This document shows positions 1 to 8,532 of a DNA stretch of 62,284 nt, piece after piece (the stretch's first letter is position 1; each line of letters starts with the position of its first letter). Source of the stretch: Comamonadaceae bacterium (GTDB lineage Bacteria; Pseudomonadota; Gammaproteobacteria; Burkholderiales; Burkholderiaceae_C); NCBI GenBank assembly GCA_947442105.1, contig CANEVH010000021.1, forward strand, positions 1-62,284, read 5' to 3'. A model generated the notes under the pieces. That model saw only the letters and a program-made list of their open reading frames with translations, ran no database searches and was not told where the DNA came from. The position numbers were made by a program, and so were the translations under genes.

Positions 1-1982
1 CCCCGCAACAGTTCGTGGCCGACATCGCGGCCGGCCGCCAAGCTTATTTGGATGGCTTTCATATTGCGTTCGACAACTGGCACAGCACCGACGCGCCCGA
101 AAACCACGAGCTGGCCCGCCAGATTTACCGCGACCTGCGCGACATTTCGGCAGCCGATGGCGGCTCGCTGATCGAAGTGCGCTCGGTCGAGCAGTTCTTT
201 GACCCGCAAAAGAACATGTTCTTGCCGGACCGCTTCATCAAAGGCGAATGCCCCAAGTGCCACGCCAAAGACCAGTACGGCGACAACTGCGAAGTCTGCG
301 GCGCGGTCTACGCGCCCACCGACCTGATCAAGCCCTACTCCGCGCTCTCGGGCGTTACGCCCGAACTCAAAAGCTCGGAGCATTTCTTTTTCAAACTCTC
401 GGACCCGCGCTGTGTCGCGTTTTTGCAGAACTGGACGCAAGACGGCAAATTGCAGCCTGAGGTGGCCAACAAGGTCAAAGAGTGGTTCAGCGTGCGCACC
501 AACCCGGATGGCTCCAGCAGCGAGGGCCTGGGCGACTGGGACATTTCTAGAGACGCGCCCTATTTCGGCATTGAGATTCCCGATGCGCCGGGCAAATACT
601 TTTATGTGTGGCTGGATGCCCCGGTGGGCTACCTGGCATCGCTGAAAAACCTGCTCGACAAACGGGGCGAAGATTACGCCGCCCACATGGCCCAGCCCGA
701 CCTGGAGCAGTACCACTTCATCGGCAAAGACATCGTCACCTTCCACACCCTTTTCTGGCCAGCCATGCTGCATTTCAGCGGCCGCAAAGCGCCCACCAAT
801 GTGTTTGTGCATGGCTTTCTGACGGTGAACAACGGCGAAAAAATGAGCAAAAGCCGCGGCACCGGCCTGGACCCGCTCAAGTACCTGAGCCTGGGCATGA
901 ACCCTGAGTGGCTGCGCTACTACCTGGCGGCCAAGCTCTCGGCGCGCAATGAAGACATTGACTTCAACGCGGATGACTTTATGGCGCGGGTGAATAGCGA
1001 TTTGATTGGGAAGTTTGTGAATATTGCGAGTCGGGCGGCGGGGTTTTTGACCAAGCGGTTTGAGGGACAACTGACGCAGTCGTTCGGCGAACAAGGCAGC
1101 GCGCTACTGTATGAAATTCATGCCGCCAAGGACGACTTGGCAAAAGCCTATGAAGCCCTCGAATTTGGCAAAGCCACGCGCGAGATCATGCTGCTTGCCG
1201 ACAAGGTCAACGCCTACGTGGACCAGCACAAGCCCTGGGACCTAGCCAAGGACACCGCCAACAACGAGGCGCTGCACCAAGTGTGCTCGGTGCTCATTAA
1301 TGCGTTTGCGGAAATCAGCCGCTACCTAGCTCCCGTGCTGCCTTCGCTGGCGCAGGCGGTTCAAGGCTTCGTGGGAACCAGCATGCAGGATTGGCATGCA
1401 AGCGGCTATGTGGCCAGCATCCAGCCCTACCAGCACCTCATGCAGCGCGTCACCCCCGAGCAACTGGAGGCTCTCTTCGAGCCGCCTGCGGAACCTGGGC
1501 CAGGCAAATTGGGGTCAGAGCCCGAGTTTTGCTCTGCAAAATCGGTGTCTGACCCCAATTTGCCCGACCCCGATTCCGCAGGCTCTGTCCCTGGTTCAAG
1601 TGAGGCCGTGGCAGCCCTTCCCGGCGGCGAGGAAATCGCCCCCGTCATCACCATCGACGACTTCGCCAAGATCGACCTGCGTATTGCCAAAATCGTGAAC
1701 TGCGAGGCGGTGGAAGGCTCGGTCAAGCTGCTGCGCCTGACACTCGACGCAGGCGAAGGCCGCATGCGCAATGTGTTTAGCGGCATCGCCAGCATGCACC
1801 AGCCCGCCGACCTGATCGGTCAGCTCACCGTGCTGGTGGCCAACCTGGCGCCGCGCAAGATGAAGTTTGGCGTGAGCGAGGGCATGGTGCTGGCGGCTAG
1901 CCACGCGGACCAGAAGGCGCAACCTGGTATCTACATTCTCAACCCCTGGCCGGGCGCTGTGCCCGGCATGCGCATAGGCTAA
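1..1982 (+). CDS. metG: Methionyl-tRNA synthetase, 5'-truncated by window edge
   Basis: Charges tRNA-Met with methionine in the cytoplasm. The reading frame is open from base 3, so about 90 N-terminal residues carrying the HIGH motif lie outside the window; the internal GTG at 15 is not the real start. Visible parts are the zinc knuckle with CPKC and CEVC (about nt 249-300), the KMSKS loop (about nt 840-855), the helical anticodon-binding domain, and a C-terminal OB-fold tRNA-binding domain (from about nt 1645) as in dimeric MetG. Between the last two lies an unusually long linker that is partly encoded by a 62-bp palindrome (see repeat at 1503-1564). The gene ends with TAA four bases before nadB, so the two are probably cotranscribed. 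Confidence 0.96.
   Translation, partial: PQQFVADIAAGRQAYLDGFHIAFDNWHSTDAPENHELARQIYRDLRDISAADGGSLIEVRSVEQFFDPQKNMFLPDRFIKGECPKCHAKDQYGDNCEVCGAVYAPTDLIKPYSALSGVTPELKSSEHFFFKLSDPRCVAFLQNWTQDGKLQPEVANKVKEWFSVRTNPDGSSSEGLGDWDISRDAPYFGIEIPDAPGKYFYVWLDAPVGYLASLKNLLDKRGEDYAAHMAQPDLEQYHFIGKDIVTFHTLFWPAMLHFSGRKAPTNVFVHGFLTVNNGEKMSKSRGTGLDPLKYLSLGMNPEWLRYYLAAKLSARNEDIDFNADDFMARVNSDLIGKFVNIASRAAGFLTKRFEGQLTQSFGEQGSALLYEIHAAKDDLAKAYEALEFGKATREIMLLADKVNAYVDQHKPWDLAKDTANNEALHQVCSVLINAFAEISRYLAPVLPSLAQAVQGFVGTSMQDWHASGYVASIQPYQHLMQRVTPEQLEALFEPPAEPGPGKLGSEPEFCSAKSVSDPNLPDPDSAGSVPGSSEAVAALPGGEEIAPVITIDDFAKIDLRIAKIVNCEAVEGSVKLLRLTLDAGEGRMRNVFSGIASMHQPADLIGQLTVLVANLAPRKMKFGVSEGMVLAASHADQKAQPGIYILNPWPGAVPGMRIG
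1503..1564. repeat. REP-like palindrome inserted in frame in metG
   Basis: A perfect 17-bp inverted repeat (arms 1503-1519 and 1548-1564, containing TTGGGGTCAGA and its complement) encloses a second, imperfect inverted repeat with the core GTTTTGC/GCAAAAT. The whole 62-bp palindrome is read through in the metG frame without a stop and encodes part of the linker between the anticodon-binding and OB-fold domains. GGGGTCAGA-type palindromes resemble REP sequences that RAYT-type transposases mobilise in many proteobacteria; that assignment is inference, and no transposase is seen nearby. Confidence 0.8.
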
Positions 1983-1986
1983 TCTG

Positions 1987-3597
1987 ATGCAAGAACATTC
2001 ATCGGCCAAAGCGCTCCAATTTGACGTGCTGATCGTGGGCAGCGGCTTGGCCGGTTTGAGTACCGCGCTGCTGCTGTCTGAAAAATACCGCGTCGCCATC
2101 ATCACCAAGCGCGCGGTGCGCGAGGGCTCAAGTGGCTGGGCGCAAGGCGGTATTGCCGCCGTGTGGGACAAGGCCGATAGCTTTGCCGCGCACGTGGACG
2201 ACACGCTGATTGCGGGCGCCGGTCTGTGCGATCTGGCGGCCACGCAATTTGTGGTGGAGCACGCGCCGGAAGCCATTGCCTGGCTGCAGACCATGGGCGT
2301 GCCGTTTAGCACCGAACACAACGGTGACTTGCACCTCACACGCGAAGGCGGCCACAGCGCGCGGCGCATCGTGCACGTGACCGACGCCACCGGCGCGGCG
2401 GTGCAAACCACGCTGATTGAGCGGGTGCAACAGTCGCCCAACATCCATTTGTTTGAAAACCACACGCTGGTGGACCTGATCACCAGCGACAAGGTGGCCG
2501 GTGACAACGGACAAAGCCGCCGCTGCGTGGGCCTCTACGCTCTGGACGACGTGACCGACGAGGTGCTCACGTTTTCTGCCCCGCACACGCTCTTGGCCAC
2601 GGGCGGCGCGGGCAAGGTGTACCTGTACACCACCAACCCCGACACCGCCACCGGCGACGGCATTGCCGCAGCCTGGCGCGCGGGCTGCCGGGTGCAAAAC
2701 ATGGAGTTCATCCAGTTCCACCCCACCTGCCTGTACCACCCGCACGCCAAGTCGTTTTTGATTAGCGAAGCCGTTCGTGGCGAAGGCGGACGGCTGCTGC
2801 TGCCCGACGGCACGCGCTTCATGCCCGCGCACGACGCGCGCGCCGAACTGGCACCGCGCGACGTGGTGGCGCGCGCCATTGACTTTGAGATGAAAAAAGG
2901 CGGCTTTGACTGCGTCTACCTCGACATCTCGCACCAAAGCCTGGCCTTTATCCAAGAGCACTTCCCCAATATTTACGCCCGCTGCCTGGAGCTGGGCATT
3001 GACATCAGCCGCCAGCCTATTCCCGTAGTGCCCGCCGCGCACTACACCTGCGGCGGCGTGCTGGCCGACCTGCAGGGCCGCACCGACCTGAGCGGCCTGT
3101 ACGCCATTGGCGAGGCCGCTTGCAGCGGCCTGCACGGCGCCAACCGGCTGGCCAGCAACTCGCTGGTGGAATGCATGGTGTTTGCGCGCGCAGCCAGCCA
3201 TGACATCGAGCAACACCCCGGCGCACCCGTGCCCGCCCTGCCCGCCTGGGACGACAGCCGCGTGACCGACGCCGACGAGTCGGTGGTGATTTCGCACAAC
3301 TGGGACGAGCTGCGCCGCTTTATGTGGGACTACGTGGGCATTGTGCGCACCAACAAACGGCTAGAGCGTGCCGCCCACCGCATTGCGCTGCTGCAAGACG
3401 AGATTCAGGAGTTTTACGCCAACTTCCACGTCACCCGCGACCTGCTGGAGCTGCGCAACCTGGTGCAAGTGGCCGACCTGATTGTGCAAAGCGCCCGCGC
3501 CCGCCACGAGAGCCGGGGCCTGCACTTCAGCCGGGACTATCCCGCCATGCTGCCGCAGGCGCTGCCAACGATTTTGGTGCCGGGGCTGCGGGGCTAA
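1987..3597 (+). CDS. nadB: L-aspartate oxidase
   Basis: FAD enzyme that oxidises L-aspartate to iminoaspartate, the first step of de novo NAD synthesis, working with quinolinate synthase NadA (not in this window). The 536-aa protein has the N-terminal dinucleotide-binding motif [12 protein letters not shown] (about residues 18-29), the [12 protein letters not shown] segment that contacts flavin, the HPTCLY motif, and the helical C-terminal domain of the succinate dehydrogenase/fumarate reductase flavoprotein superfamily. Length is normal for NadB. The ATG lies four bases after the metG stop, suggesting cotranscription. It ends convergent with the thi operon, with only 58 bp between the two stops. 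Confidence 0.96.
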   Translation: MQEHSSAKALQFDVLIVGSGLAGLSTALLLSEKYRVAIITKRAVREGSSGWAQGGIAAVWDKADSFAAHVDDTLIAGAGLCDLAATQFVVEHAPEAIAWLQTMGVPFSTEHNGDLHLTREGGHSARRIVHVTDATGAAVQTTLIERVQQSPNIHLFENHTLVDLITSDKVAGDNGQSRRCVGLYALDDVTDEVLTFSAPHTLLATGGAGKVYLYTTNPDTATGDGIAAAWRAGCRVQNMEFIQFHPTCLYHPHAKSFLISEAVRGEGGRLLLPDGTRFMPAHDARAELAPRDVVARAIDFEMKKGGFDCVYLDISHQSLAFIQEHFPNIYARCLELGIDISRQPIPVVPAAHYTCGGVLADLQGRTDLSGLYAIGEAACSGLHGANRLASNSLVECMVFARAASHDIEQHPGAPVPALPAWDDSRVTDADESVVISHNWDELRRFMWDYVGIVRTNKRLERAAHRIALLQDEIQEFYANFHVTRDLLELRNLVQVADLIVQSARARHESRGLHFSRDYPAMLPQALPTILVPGLRG

Positions 3598-3655
3598 GCC
3601 GCAAGTTGGGTGTCGCGACCCGTTTGCTATCGCCCTTAGCCCAAGCGGCCCGCGC

Positions 3656-4330
3656 CTACCACTCCCGCACCAGCCCCCCGTCCACCACCCGAAACCCCTG
3701 CTGCCCGACCGAGCGGGCCTCGGCCTCATCGTGCGTGACCCACACCACCGCCATGCCAGAGGCCGCAATGCGCGCCAAAAACTCGGCGCGCAGGCTGTGG
3801 CGCAAGTCGGCGTCCAGCGCAGAAAACGGCTCGTCGAGCAGCAAGAGGCGCGGCGCGGTGATGAGCGCGCGCGCCAGCGCCACGCGCTGCTGCTCGCCGC
3901 CCGAGAGTTGCCACACCCGGGCCTGCGTGTGCGCGCCCAGGCCAAAGCGCTGCAACAAGGCCACCGCCTGGGCGCGGGCAACCGCGCGGCGCTGGCCTTG
4001 TTCCACCAGGCCAAAGGCCACGTTGTCTTGCACATCCAGGTGCGGAAACAGGGCAAAGTCTTGGAACATCAAGGCAAATTTGCGCTGCTCGGGCGGCAAG
4101 GCGGTGATGTCTTGCCCATCAAACAGCACCCGCCCGGCGTCTGGCGCCTCCAGCCCGGCAATAATTTTGAGCAAGGTGCTTTTGCCGCTGCCCGAGGGGC
4201 CGAGCAGCGCCACGGTTTGGCCTTGCGGCACCTGCAAGCCCAGGTCTTTGAGCAGCACGCGGCTGGCGCCGCCAGGCGCGCGCCAGTGTTTGGTGATGGC
4301 TTGCAAGTCAAGCATGAGGTTCCTCTGCAT
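3656..4330 (-). CDS. thiQ: Thiamine ABC transporter, ATP-binding protein
   Basis: ATPase subunit of an importer for thiamine or its phosphates, acting at the cytoplasmic face of the inner membrane. The 224-aa protein shows Walker A GPSGSGKST (residues 44-52), a Q-loop (MFQDFALFPHL), the signature LSGGEQQR and Walker B LLLLDEPFSALD. By sequence alone it could be any short iron- or thiamine-type importer ATPase; the thiamine call comes from the ThiB-like binding protein and the TPP riboswitch at the head of the operon. Its start overlaps the end of the permease gene by 23 bp, indicating translational coupling. It lacks the C-terminal regulatory domain found in longer FbpC-like ATPases. Confidence 0.88.
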   Translation of the reverse strand: MQRNLMLDLQAITKHWRAPGGASRVLLKDLGLQVPQGQTVALLGPSGSGKSTLLKIIAGLEAPDAGRVLFDGQDITALPPEQRKFALMFQDFALFPHLDVQDNVAFGLVEQGQRRAVARAQAVALLQRFGLGAHTQARVWQLSGGEQQRVALARALITAPRLLLLDEPFSALDADLRHSLRAEFLARIAASGMAVVWVTHDEAEARSVGQQGFRVVDGGLVREW

Positions 4331-5936
4331 TGGCCGGGTCTGCGCCGGGCCACTCGATTAGCAAAAACACCACCAGCGCCAGCGCCATCAGCGCGCAGGC
4401 CAGCACCAGCGCGGCGTCCAAGTTGGCAGCGCCAGGGCGGCCCAGGTGTTGGTAAATCAGGGTGCTCAGGGTGGCCCACTCGGGGCGGCTTAAAAACAAG
4501 GTGACGGCAAACTCACCCACTGCGGTGGCCGCCGCAAATGCCATGCCCCGGCGCAACGCAGGCAGCAGCAACGGCCAGGTGACGCGCCAAAACGCCCGCC
4601 AAGGCGACGCGCCCAAGGAGCGCGCGGCCGCTTGCAGATTGGCGGGCAAACCGTCCAGGCCCGAGGCCACCGACTTGGCGACAAAGGGGTATGCCAAAAG
4701 CGCATACGCGGCAATGAGCAGCGCCATGCTGGCCGTCCAGCCGGGATAGAGCAGCAAGAGCCCAAACGCTACCAGCACGGGTGACACCACCAGCGGCAAA
4801 AACGCCAGCGCGCGCAAGACCGCCGAGTGGCGCGCCGCCAGCGCGTGGCACAGGCCCAGCACGGTAGCGAGCAGCAGCGCGGCGCCCGCAAAGCGCAGCG
4901 TGTTGCCCAGCGCCTGCAGCGTCTCGGGCTCCCATAGCACGGCCCAGCTTTGCGCGCCGGCCAGCGCCGCCCGCAGCACGATGGCGGCAATGGGCGCCAG
5001 GCAAAAAAACACCAGCACCGCCAAGGCGCCGGCCACCGCCAGCCACTGGCCCGCGCCGCGCGGCACGCGCCGGGGCACGCGGTCGGCGCGCAGCGGTGTG
5101 GCCAGGCGGCGCTCCAGCACGGCGTAAAGCATGGCGCACATGCCGGTAATGCCCAGCGTCCACAGCGCCAGCACGCCAGCGGCACCCAGTTGCAGCTCGT
5201 AGGCCACCAGGGTGTAAATCTCCACTTCTACCGTGGCGTACTGCTGGCCGCCCAGCACCAGCGCCAGGCCAAACCCGGCAAAGCAGTACAAAAACACCAG
5301 GCACAGCGCCGACATCAGCCAGGGCAAGATGGCAGGCCACTCAATGCGCCAAAACGCGCGCCAGGGCGTGGCGCCCAGGGTGCGGGCGGCAGCCAGGCGC
5401 GCGGCGCTGACCTGCTCCAGCGCGTCGGTGGCGCTGCGCACCAGTACGCACAGGTTGAAAAACACATTGCCATACAGCAGCAAAAACGGCGTGTCTTGCA
5501 AGGGCGCACCGCCCGCGCGCGCCCACAGGCCCTGCGGCCCCCACAGCGCCAGCACGCCCATGGCGGCCACCAGCGTGGGCACCACAAAGGGCAGCATCAA
5601 CGCGCGCAGCACCCAGCGCCGCCCTACAAACTCATAGCGCGCCAGCACCCAGGCCACGGGCACGCCCAGCAGCAGCACCACGCCGCAGGTGAGCGCCGCT
5701 TGCAGCGCCGACCACAGCAGGCGCCAGCGCAGATACGGGTCCAGCCAAGGCTGCAACCAGGCGCTGCCACCCAAGCCGTCCGATGCCACACCCAGCGCCA
5801 AAGCGTTGTCGCCCGACAGCGCCTCCCCCATCAGCCGCAGCACGGGCGCCACCAGCAGCACCAGCAAAAACGCCAGCGGCGCCAACGCCAACCAGCGCGG
5901 CGAGCGCAGAAAACTGGGCCGAGAGGCGTTTGACAC
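4308..5936 (-). CDS. thiP: Thiamine ABC transporter, permease
   Basis: Inner-membrane permease of the thiamine importer. The 542-aa protein is very hydrophobic, with about twelve predicted membrane spans arranged as two fused BPD_transp_1 halves. Each half ends in an EAA-like loop that docks the ATPase (RTLGATPWRAFWRIEWP in the first, RSLGASPWRAFWRVTWP in the second). This two-in-one arrangement is typical of ThiP and FbpB-type permeases. The start used is a GTG (5934-5936) without a strong Shine-Dalgarno sequence, so the true start could differ slightly. It follows thiB after a 76-bp gap containing a stem-loop. Confidence 0.88.
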   Translation of the reverse strand: MSNASRPSFLRSPRWLALAPLAFLLVLLVAPVLRLMGEALSGDNALALGVASDGLGGSAWLQPWLDPYLRWRLLWSALQAALTCGVVLLLGVPVAWVLARYEFVGRRWVLRALMLPFVVPTLVAAMGVLALWGPQGLWARAGGAPLQDTPFLLLYGNVFFNLCVLVRSATDALEQVSAARLAAARTLGATPWRAFWRIEWPAILPWLMSALCLVFLYCFAGFGLALVLGGQQYATVEVEIYTLVAYELQLGAAGVLALWTLGITGMCAMLYAVLERRLATPLRADRVPRRVPRGAGQWLAVAGALAVLVFFCLAPIAAIVLRAALAGAQSWAVLWEPETLQALGNTLRFAGAALLLATVLGLCHALAARHSAVLRALAFLPLVVSPVLVAFGLLLLYPGWTASMALLIAAYALLAYPFVAKSVASGLDGLPANLQAAARSLGASPWRAFWRVTWPLLLPALRRGMAFAAATAVGEFAVTLFLSRPEWATLSTLIYQHLGRPGAANLDAALVLACALMALALVVFLLIEWPGADPANAEEPHA

Positions 5937-5961
5937 CGTGCTTTTTTTGGGGGCGCAGGGC

Positions 5962-5999
5962 GGGCCAGCGTGCGGTAAATCTCTAGCGCTGCCTGGCCC
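5962..5999 (-). promoter_or_regulatory. Intercistronic stem-loop between thiB and thiP
   Basis: GGGCCAG (5962-5968) and CTGGCCC (5993-5999) form a 7-bp GC-rich stem, with further GCG/CGC pairing inside. There is no U-tract after it in the transcript, so it is not a standard intrinsic terminator. A hairpin here could stabilise the thiB message relative to thiPQ, as often happens for binding-protein genes; that role is inferred. Confidence 0.45.
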
Positions 6000-6012
6000 A
6001 AATTTCAGGCGC

Positions 6013-7074
6013 TCACTTCAGCACCACCTTGGTCCAGCGCGCCACCCAGGCCGCACCCTTGTCGGCCATGTCTTTGTCGCTGGGGGCGTCAAACTTGGGC
6101 GGTTCGGGGGCGAACTGCATGACCTCGGCGCGGGCCACACCTGTTTCAACCGGGTACATCCACATCTCGGTTTGCATTTGCTTTTGCACCTCGGGCGATC
6201 GCATGAACTCGATGAACTTTTCTGCCGCAGCGCGCGCCTTGCCGCCTTTGACCAGGGCGACACCTTCCACCTGGCGAAACACCGCGCCGGGTACGCTCAG
6301 GCTGCCGGTGGGCGGCTCGGTGAGTTGGGTCTTGCTGTAAAACACCTCGGCCGCCGGGCTGCTGGCGTAGCTCACGGTCAGCGGGTAGGTGCCGCCGGGG
6401 CTGTGAGAAAAGTCGGTGTAGTAGGACTCGCTCCAGCCCTTGGCCACTTTCACGCCGCCCTTGCGCATGCGCGCCCACCAGTCGAAGGCTTTTTCTTCGC
6501 CCATGGCGCCAATGGTGGCGAGCAAAAAGGCGTAACCGGTGCTGGACGTGGCTGGGTTTTGCACCACCAGCAGTTTGGCGGTGCCGGGCTGGGCCAGCTC
6601 GTCCAACGTCTTGGGCAAGGCCACCGATTTCTTGGCAAACCAGGCTTTGTCGTAGTTCAGCGTCACATAGCCATAGTCCACCGGCACCAGCGGCGCGGGC
6701 AAGCCTACGGCGCTGGTGCGCTGGGCGGCGGGGCCGGTATAGGCGTCCAGCACGTCGGCGGCCAGGGCTTTGGCGGCCAGGGTGTTGTCAATGCCAAACA
6801 CCACGTCGGCAATCGGCGCTTTGCGGGTGAGGATGAGCTTGTTGAGCATCTCGCCCGCGTCGCCCGCCTTGGTGATGCGCAGCTTGACGCCGGCGTCTTT
6901 TTCAAACTGCGCCAAGAGCGGCTTGGGCAGCGCAAACGCGCTGTGGGTGAGCAAGCGCAATGGGGGCGCAGCGTCTGCGGCAAACACGGCGGGCGCGCTT
7001 GCAGACACCAAAGTGGACGCCACCAGCAGCACGCTGGCGCGGCGGCGGGACAATGAAAAAATGCCGTGGTTCAT
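6013..7074 (-). CDS. thiB: Thiamine ABC transporter, periplasmic binding protein
   Basis: Captures thiamine, thiamine phosphate or TPP in the periplasm and delivers it to ThiPQ. The 353-aa protein starts with a signal peptide (residues about 1-32: basic RRR, hydrophobic core, AxA-type cleavage site VFA). The mature part has the ThiB-like opening LRLLTHSAFALPKPLLAQFE and the segment ADVVFGIDNTLAAKAL, matching periplasmic-binding-protein type 2 folds. The start is well supported: AAAGGAG lies at 7082-7088, about seven bases before the ATG. It is the first gene of the operon and sits directly downstream of a TPP riboswitch, so expression should fall when TPP is plentiful. Confidence 0.92.
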   Translation of the reverse strand: MNHGIFSLSRRRASVLLVASTLVSASAPAVFAADAAPPLRLLTHSAFALPKPLLAQFEKDAGVKLRITKAGDAGEMLNKLILTRKAPIADVVFGIDNTLAAKALAADVLDAYTGPAAQRTSAVGLPAPLVPVDYGYVTLNYDKAWFAKKSVALPKTLDELAQPGTAKLLVVQNPATSSTGYAFLLATIGAMGEEKAFDWWARMRKGGVKVAKGWSESYYTDFSHSPGGTYPLTVSYASSPAAEVFYSKTQLTEPPTGSLSVPGAVFRQVEGVALVKGGKARAAAEKFIEFMRSPEVQKQMQTEMWMYPVETGVARAEVMQFAPEPPKFDAPSDKDMADKGAAWVARWTKVVLK

Positions 7075-7148
7075 ACAGTAGCTCCTTTACGTTTCAAAAA
7101 ATCCAACGCGGACCCATGAAACGAAAAAAGCCCCAGAACGCACGGCAT

Positions 7149-7250
7149 CTTCCCCATCACGCTTCCTACGCTGGCATGACCCAGATCAGGTTCATGGGGT
7201 ATTTCTCAGTCTGGCTTGCGCCAGACACCCCCGGTGAGGGCGTGAGTGTA
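7149..7250 (-). promoter_or_regulatory. TPP riboswitch (THI element) controlling thiBPQ
   Basis: Read on the minus strand, the segment contains the conserved THI-box blocks in order: CCGGGGGTG, a GC-rich P3 hairpin (GTCTGGC/GCCAGAC), CTGAGA, ACCC, GAACCTGATCTGGGT, and ATGCCAGCGTAGGAAGC. Terminal CACTCACGC and GCGTGATG can form P1. Downstream, CGTTTCA (7117-7123 in transcript order) and TGAAACG (7090-7096) can pair immediately before the thiB Shine-Dalgarno, so control may be at translation. A T-run at about 7124-7130 exists, but no strong terminator stem precedes it. A possible -10 (TACACT, 7245-7250) would start transcription just upstream of P1. Confidence 0.95.
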
Positions 7251-7353
7251 GCGGCTACGGCGCTGTGCCTTTGGAATGCCCGCGCGCCATTGGTTGCGGC
7301 GCCCATGGCTAATTAACCGTGCAATATTAACTTTTGATGGATAAAATGCACGG

Positions 7354-8532
7354 ATGAAAACCCGCCAAGCCCACGCCGCACTGGACACGCTGTTGTCGCA
7401 GTTTCCCGCCGTGGTGCTGCTCGGGCCGCGCCAGTGCGGCAAAACCACGCTGGCTTTTGCCGAACAAGCCACACGCAACAACGCCATCTATTTGGACCTG
7501 GAACTGCCTTCCGCCCAGCGCCAACTAGACGACCCAGAAGCGTTTTTTGCTGCCCACCCCAAGCAATTGGTGATCTTGGACGAAGTGCAGCGCATGCCGG
7601 GCCTGTTTGCAGTGCTGCGCGGCGTGATAGACCAGCGCCGCCGCGCGGGCGAGGCCAGTGGCCAGTTTTTGCTGCTGGGGTCGGCCAGCGGCGTGCTGCT
7701 GCAACAAAGCAGCGAAAGCCTGGCAGGGCGCGTGGCGACCTTGGAGCTGACGCCTTTTCAGGCGCGCGAGGTGCTGGGCAGCGATGTAAGCGCCCACGAC
7801 CTGAACCGCTTGTGGGTGCGTGGCGGCTTTCCGCTGGCCTGGCTGGCAGCAGACGACGGCGCCAGCATGGCCTGGCGCGAGGCCTTTGTGGCCACTTACC
7901 TCGAAAAAGACATTCCCGCCCTGGGGCCGCGCATTCCCAGCACCACCTTGCGCCGCCTGTGGACCATGCTGGCGCACAACCAGGGCGAGCTGCTAGACCA
8001 GTCCCGCCTGGCCAGCGCCCTGGGCGTGAGCGGGCAAACCGTGGGCCGCTACGTCGATTTGCTGTGCGACCTGATGCTGGTGCGCCGCCTGCTGCCCTGG
8101 AGCGGCGCCAGCAGCAAGCGCCTGGTGCGCGCACCCAAGGTGTATGTGCGCGACAGCGGCCTGGTGCACGCGCTGCTGGGCCTGCCGCACCTGGACGCGG
8201 TGTTGGGCCACCCAGTGGCCGGTGGCAGCTGGGAGGGCTTTGTCATCGAGCAACTCATCGCCGCCGTACCGCAAGCCCAGGCCAGCTACTACCGCACCAG
8301 CCACGGCGCCGAGGTGGACCTGGTGCTGGAGTTTCGCAGCGGCGCCACCTGGGTGATTGAAATCAAACGCTCGTCGGCGCCCAGCGTGTCCAAGGGCTTT
8401 TACCTGGCCAGCGCCGACCTGGGCGCCGCGCGCAAGCTGGTGGTCGCACCCGTGGCCCAGGCCTACCCGCTGCGCGAGGGCGTGGAAGTGCTGCCACCCC
8501 TGGCCGCAGTGGCCCTGCTGGCGGCGCAATGA
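7354..8532 (+). CDS. AAA_14/DUF4143 family ATPase
   Basis: Predicted ATPase of the AAA_14 plus DUF4143 architecture; cellular role unknown. The 392-aa protein has Walker A GPRQCGKTT (residues 24-32), Walker B LVILDEVQ (about 70-77), a sensor-like LLGSASG segment, and a C-terminal DUF4143 half with a nuclease-like EVDLVLE...VIEIKRS segment. Length is typical for the family, which is patchily distributed and often horizontally acquired. It is preceded by a short AT-rich stretch (about 7305-7355) unlike the GC-rich surroundings. Its stop overlaps the start of the next gene (ATGA), so the two are translationally coupled although no functional link between the families is known to me. Confidence 0.85.
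   Translation: MKTRQAHAALDTLLSQFPAVVLLGPRQCGKTTLAFAEQATRNNAIYLDLELPSAQRQLDDPEAFFAAHPKQLVILDEVQRMPGLFAVLRGVIDQRRRAGEASGQFLLLGSASGVLLQQSSESLAGRVATLELTPFQAREVLGSDVSAHDLNRLWVRGGFPLAWLAADDGASMAWREAFVATYLEKDIPALGPRIPSTTLRRLWTMLAHNQGELLDQSRLASALGVSGQTVGRYVDLLCDLMLVRRLLPWSGASSKRLVRAPKVYVRDSGLVHALLGLPHLDAVLGHPVAGGSWEGFVIEQLIAAVPQAQASYYRTSHGAEVDLVLEFRSGATWVIEIKRSSAPSVSKGFYLASADLGAARKLVVAPVAQAYPLREGVEVLPPLAAVALLAAQ

Noticed and set aside
2128..3297. A 389-codon open frame antisense to nadB
   Set aside because: Composition is a mirror of nadB codons and the protein resembles nothing; NadB motifs on the other strand are complete.
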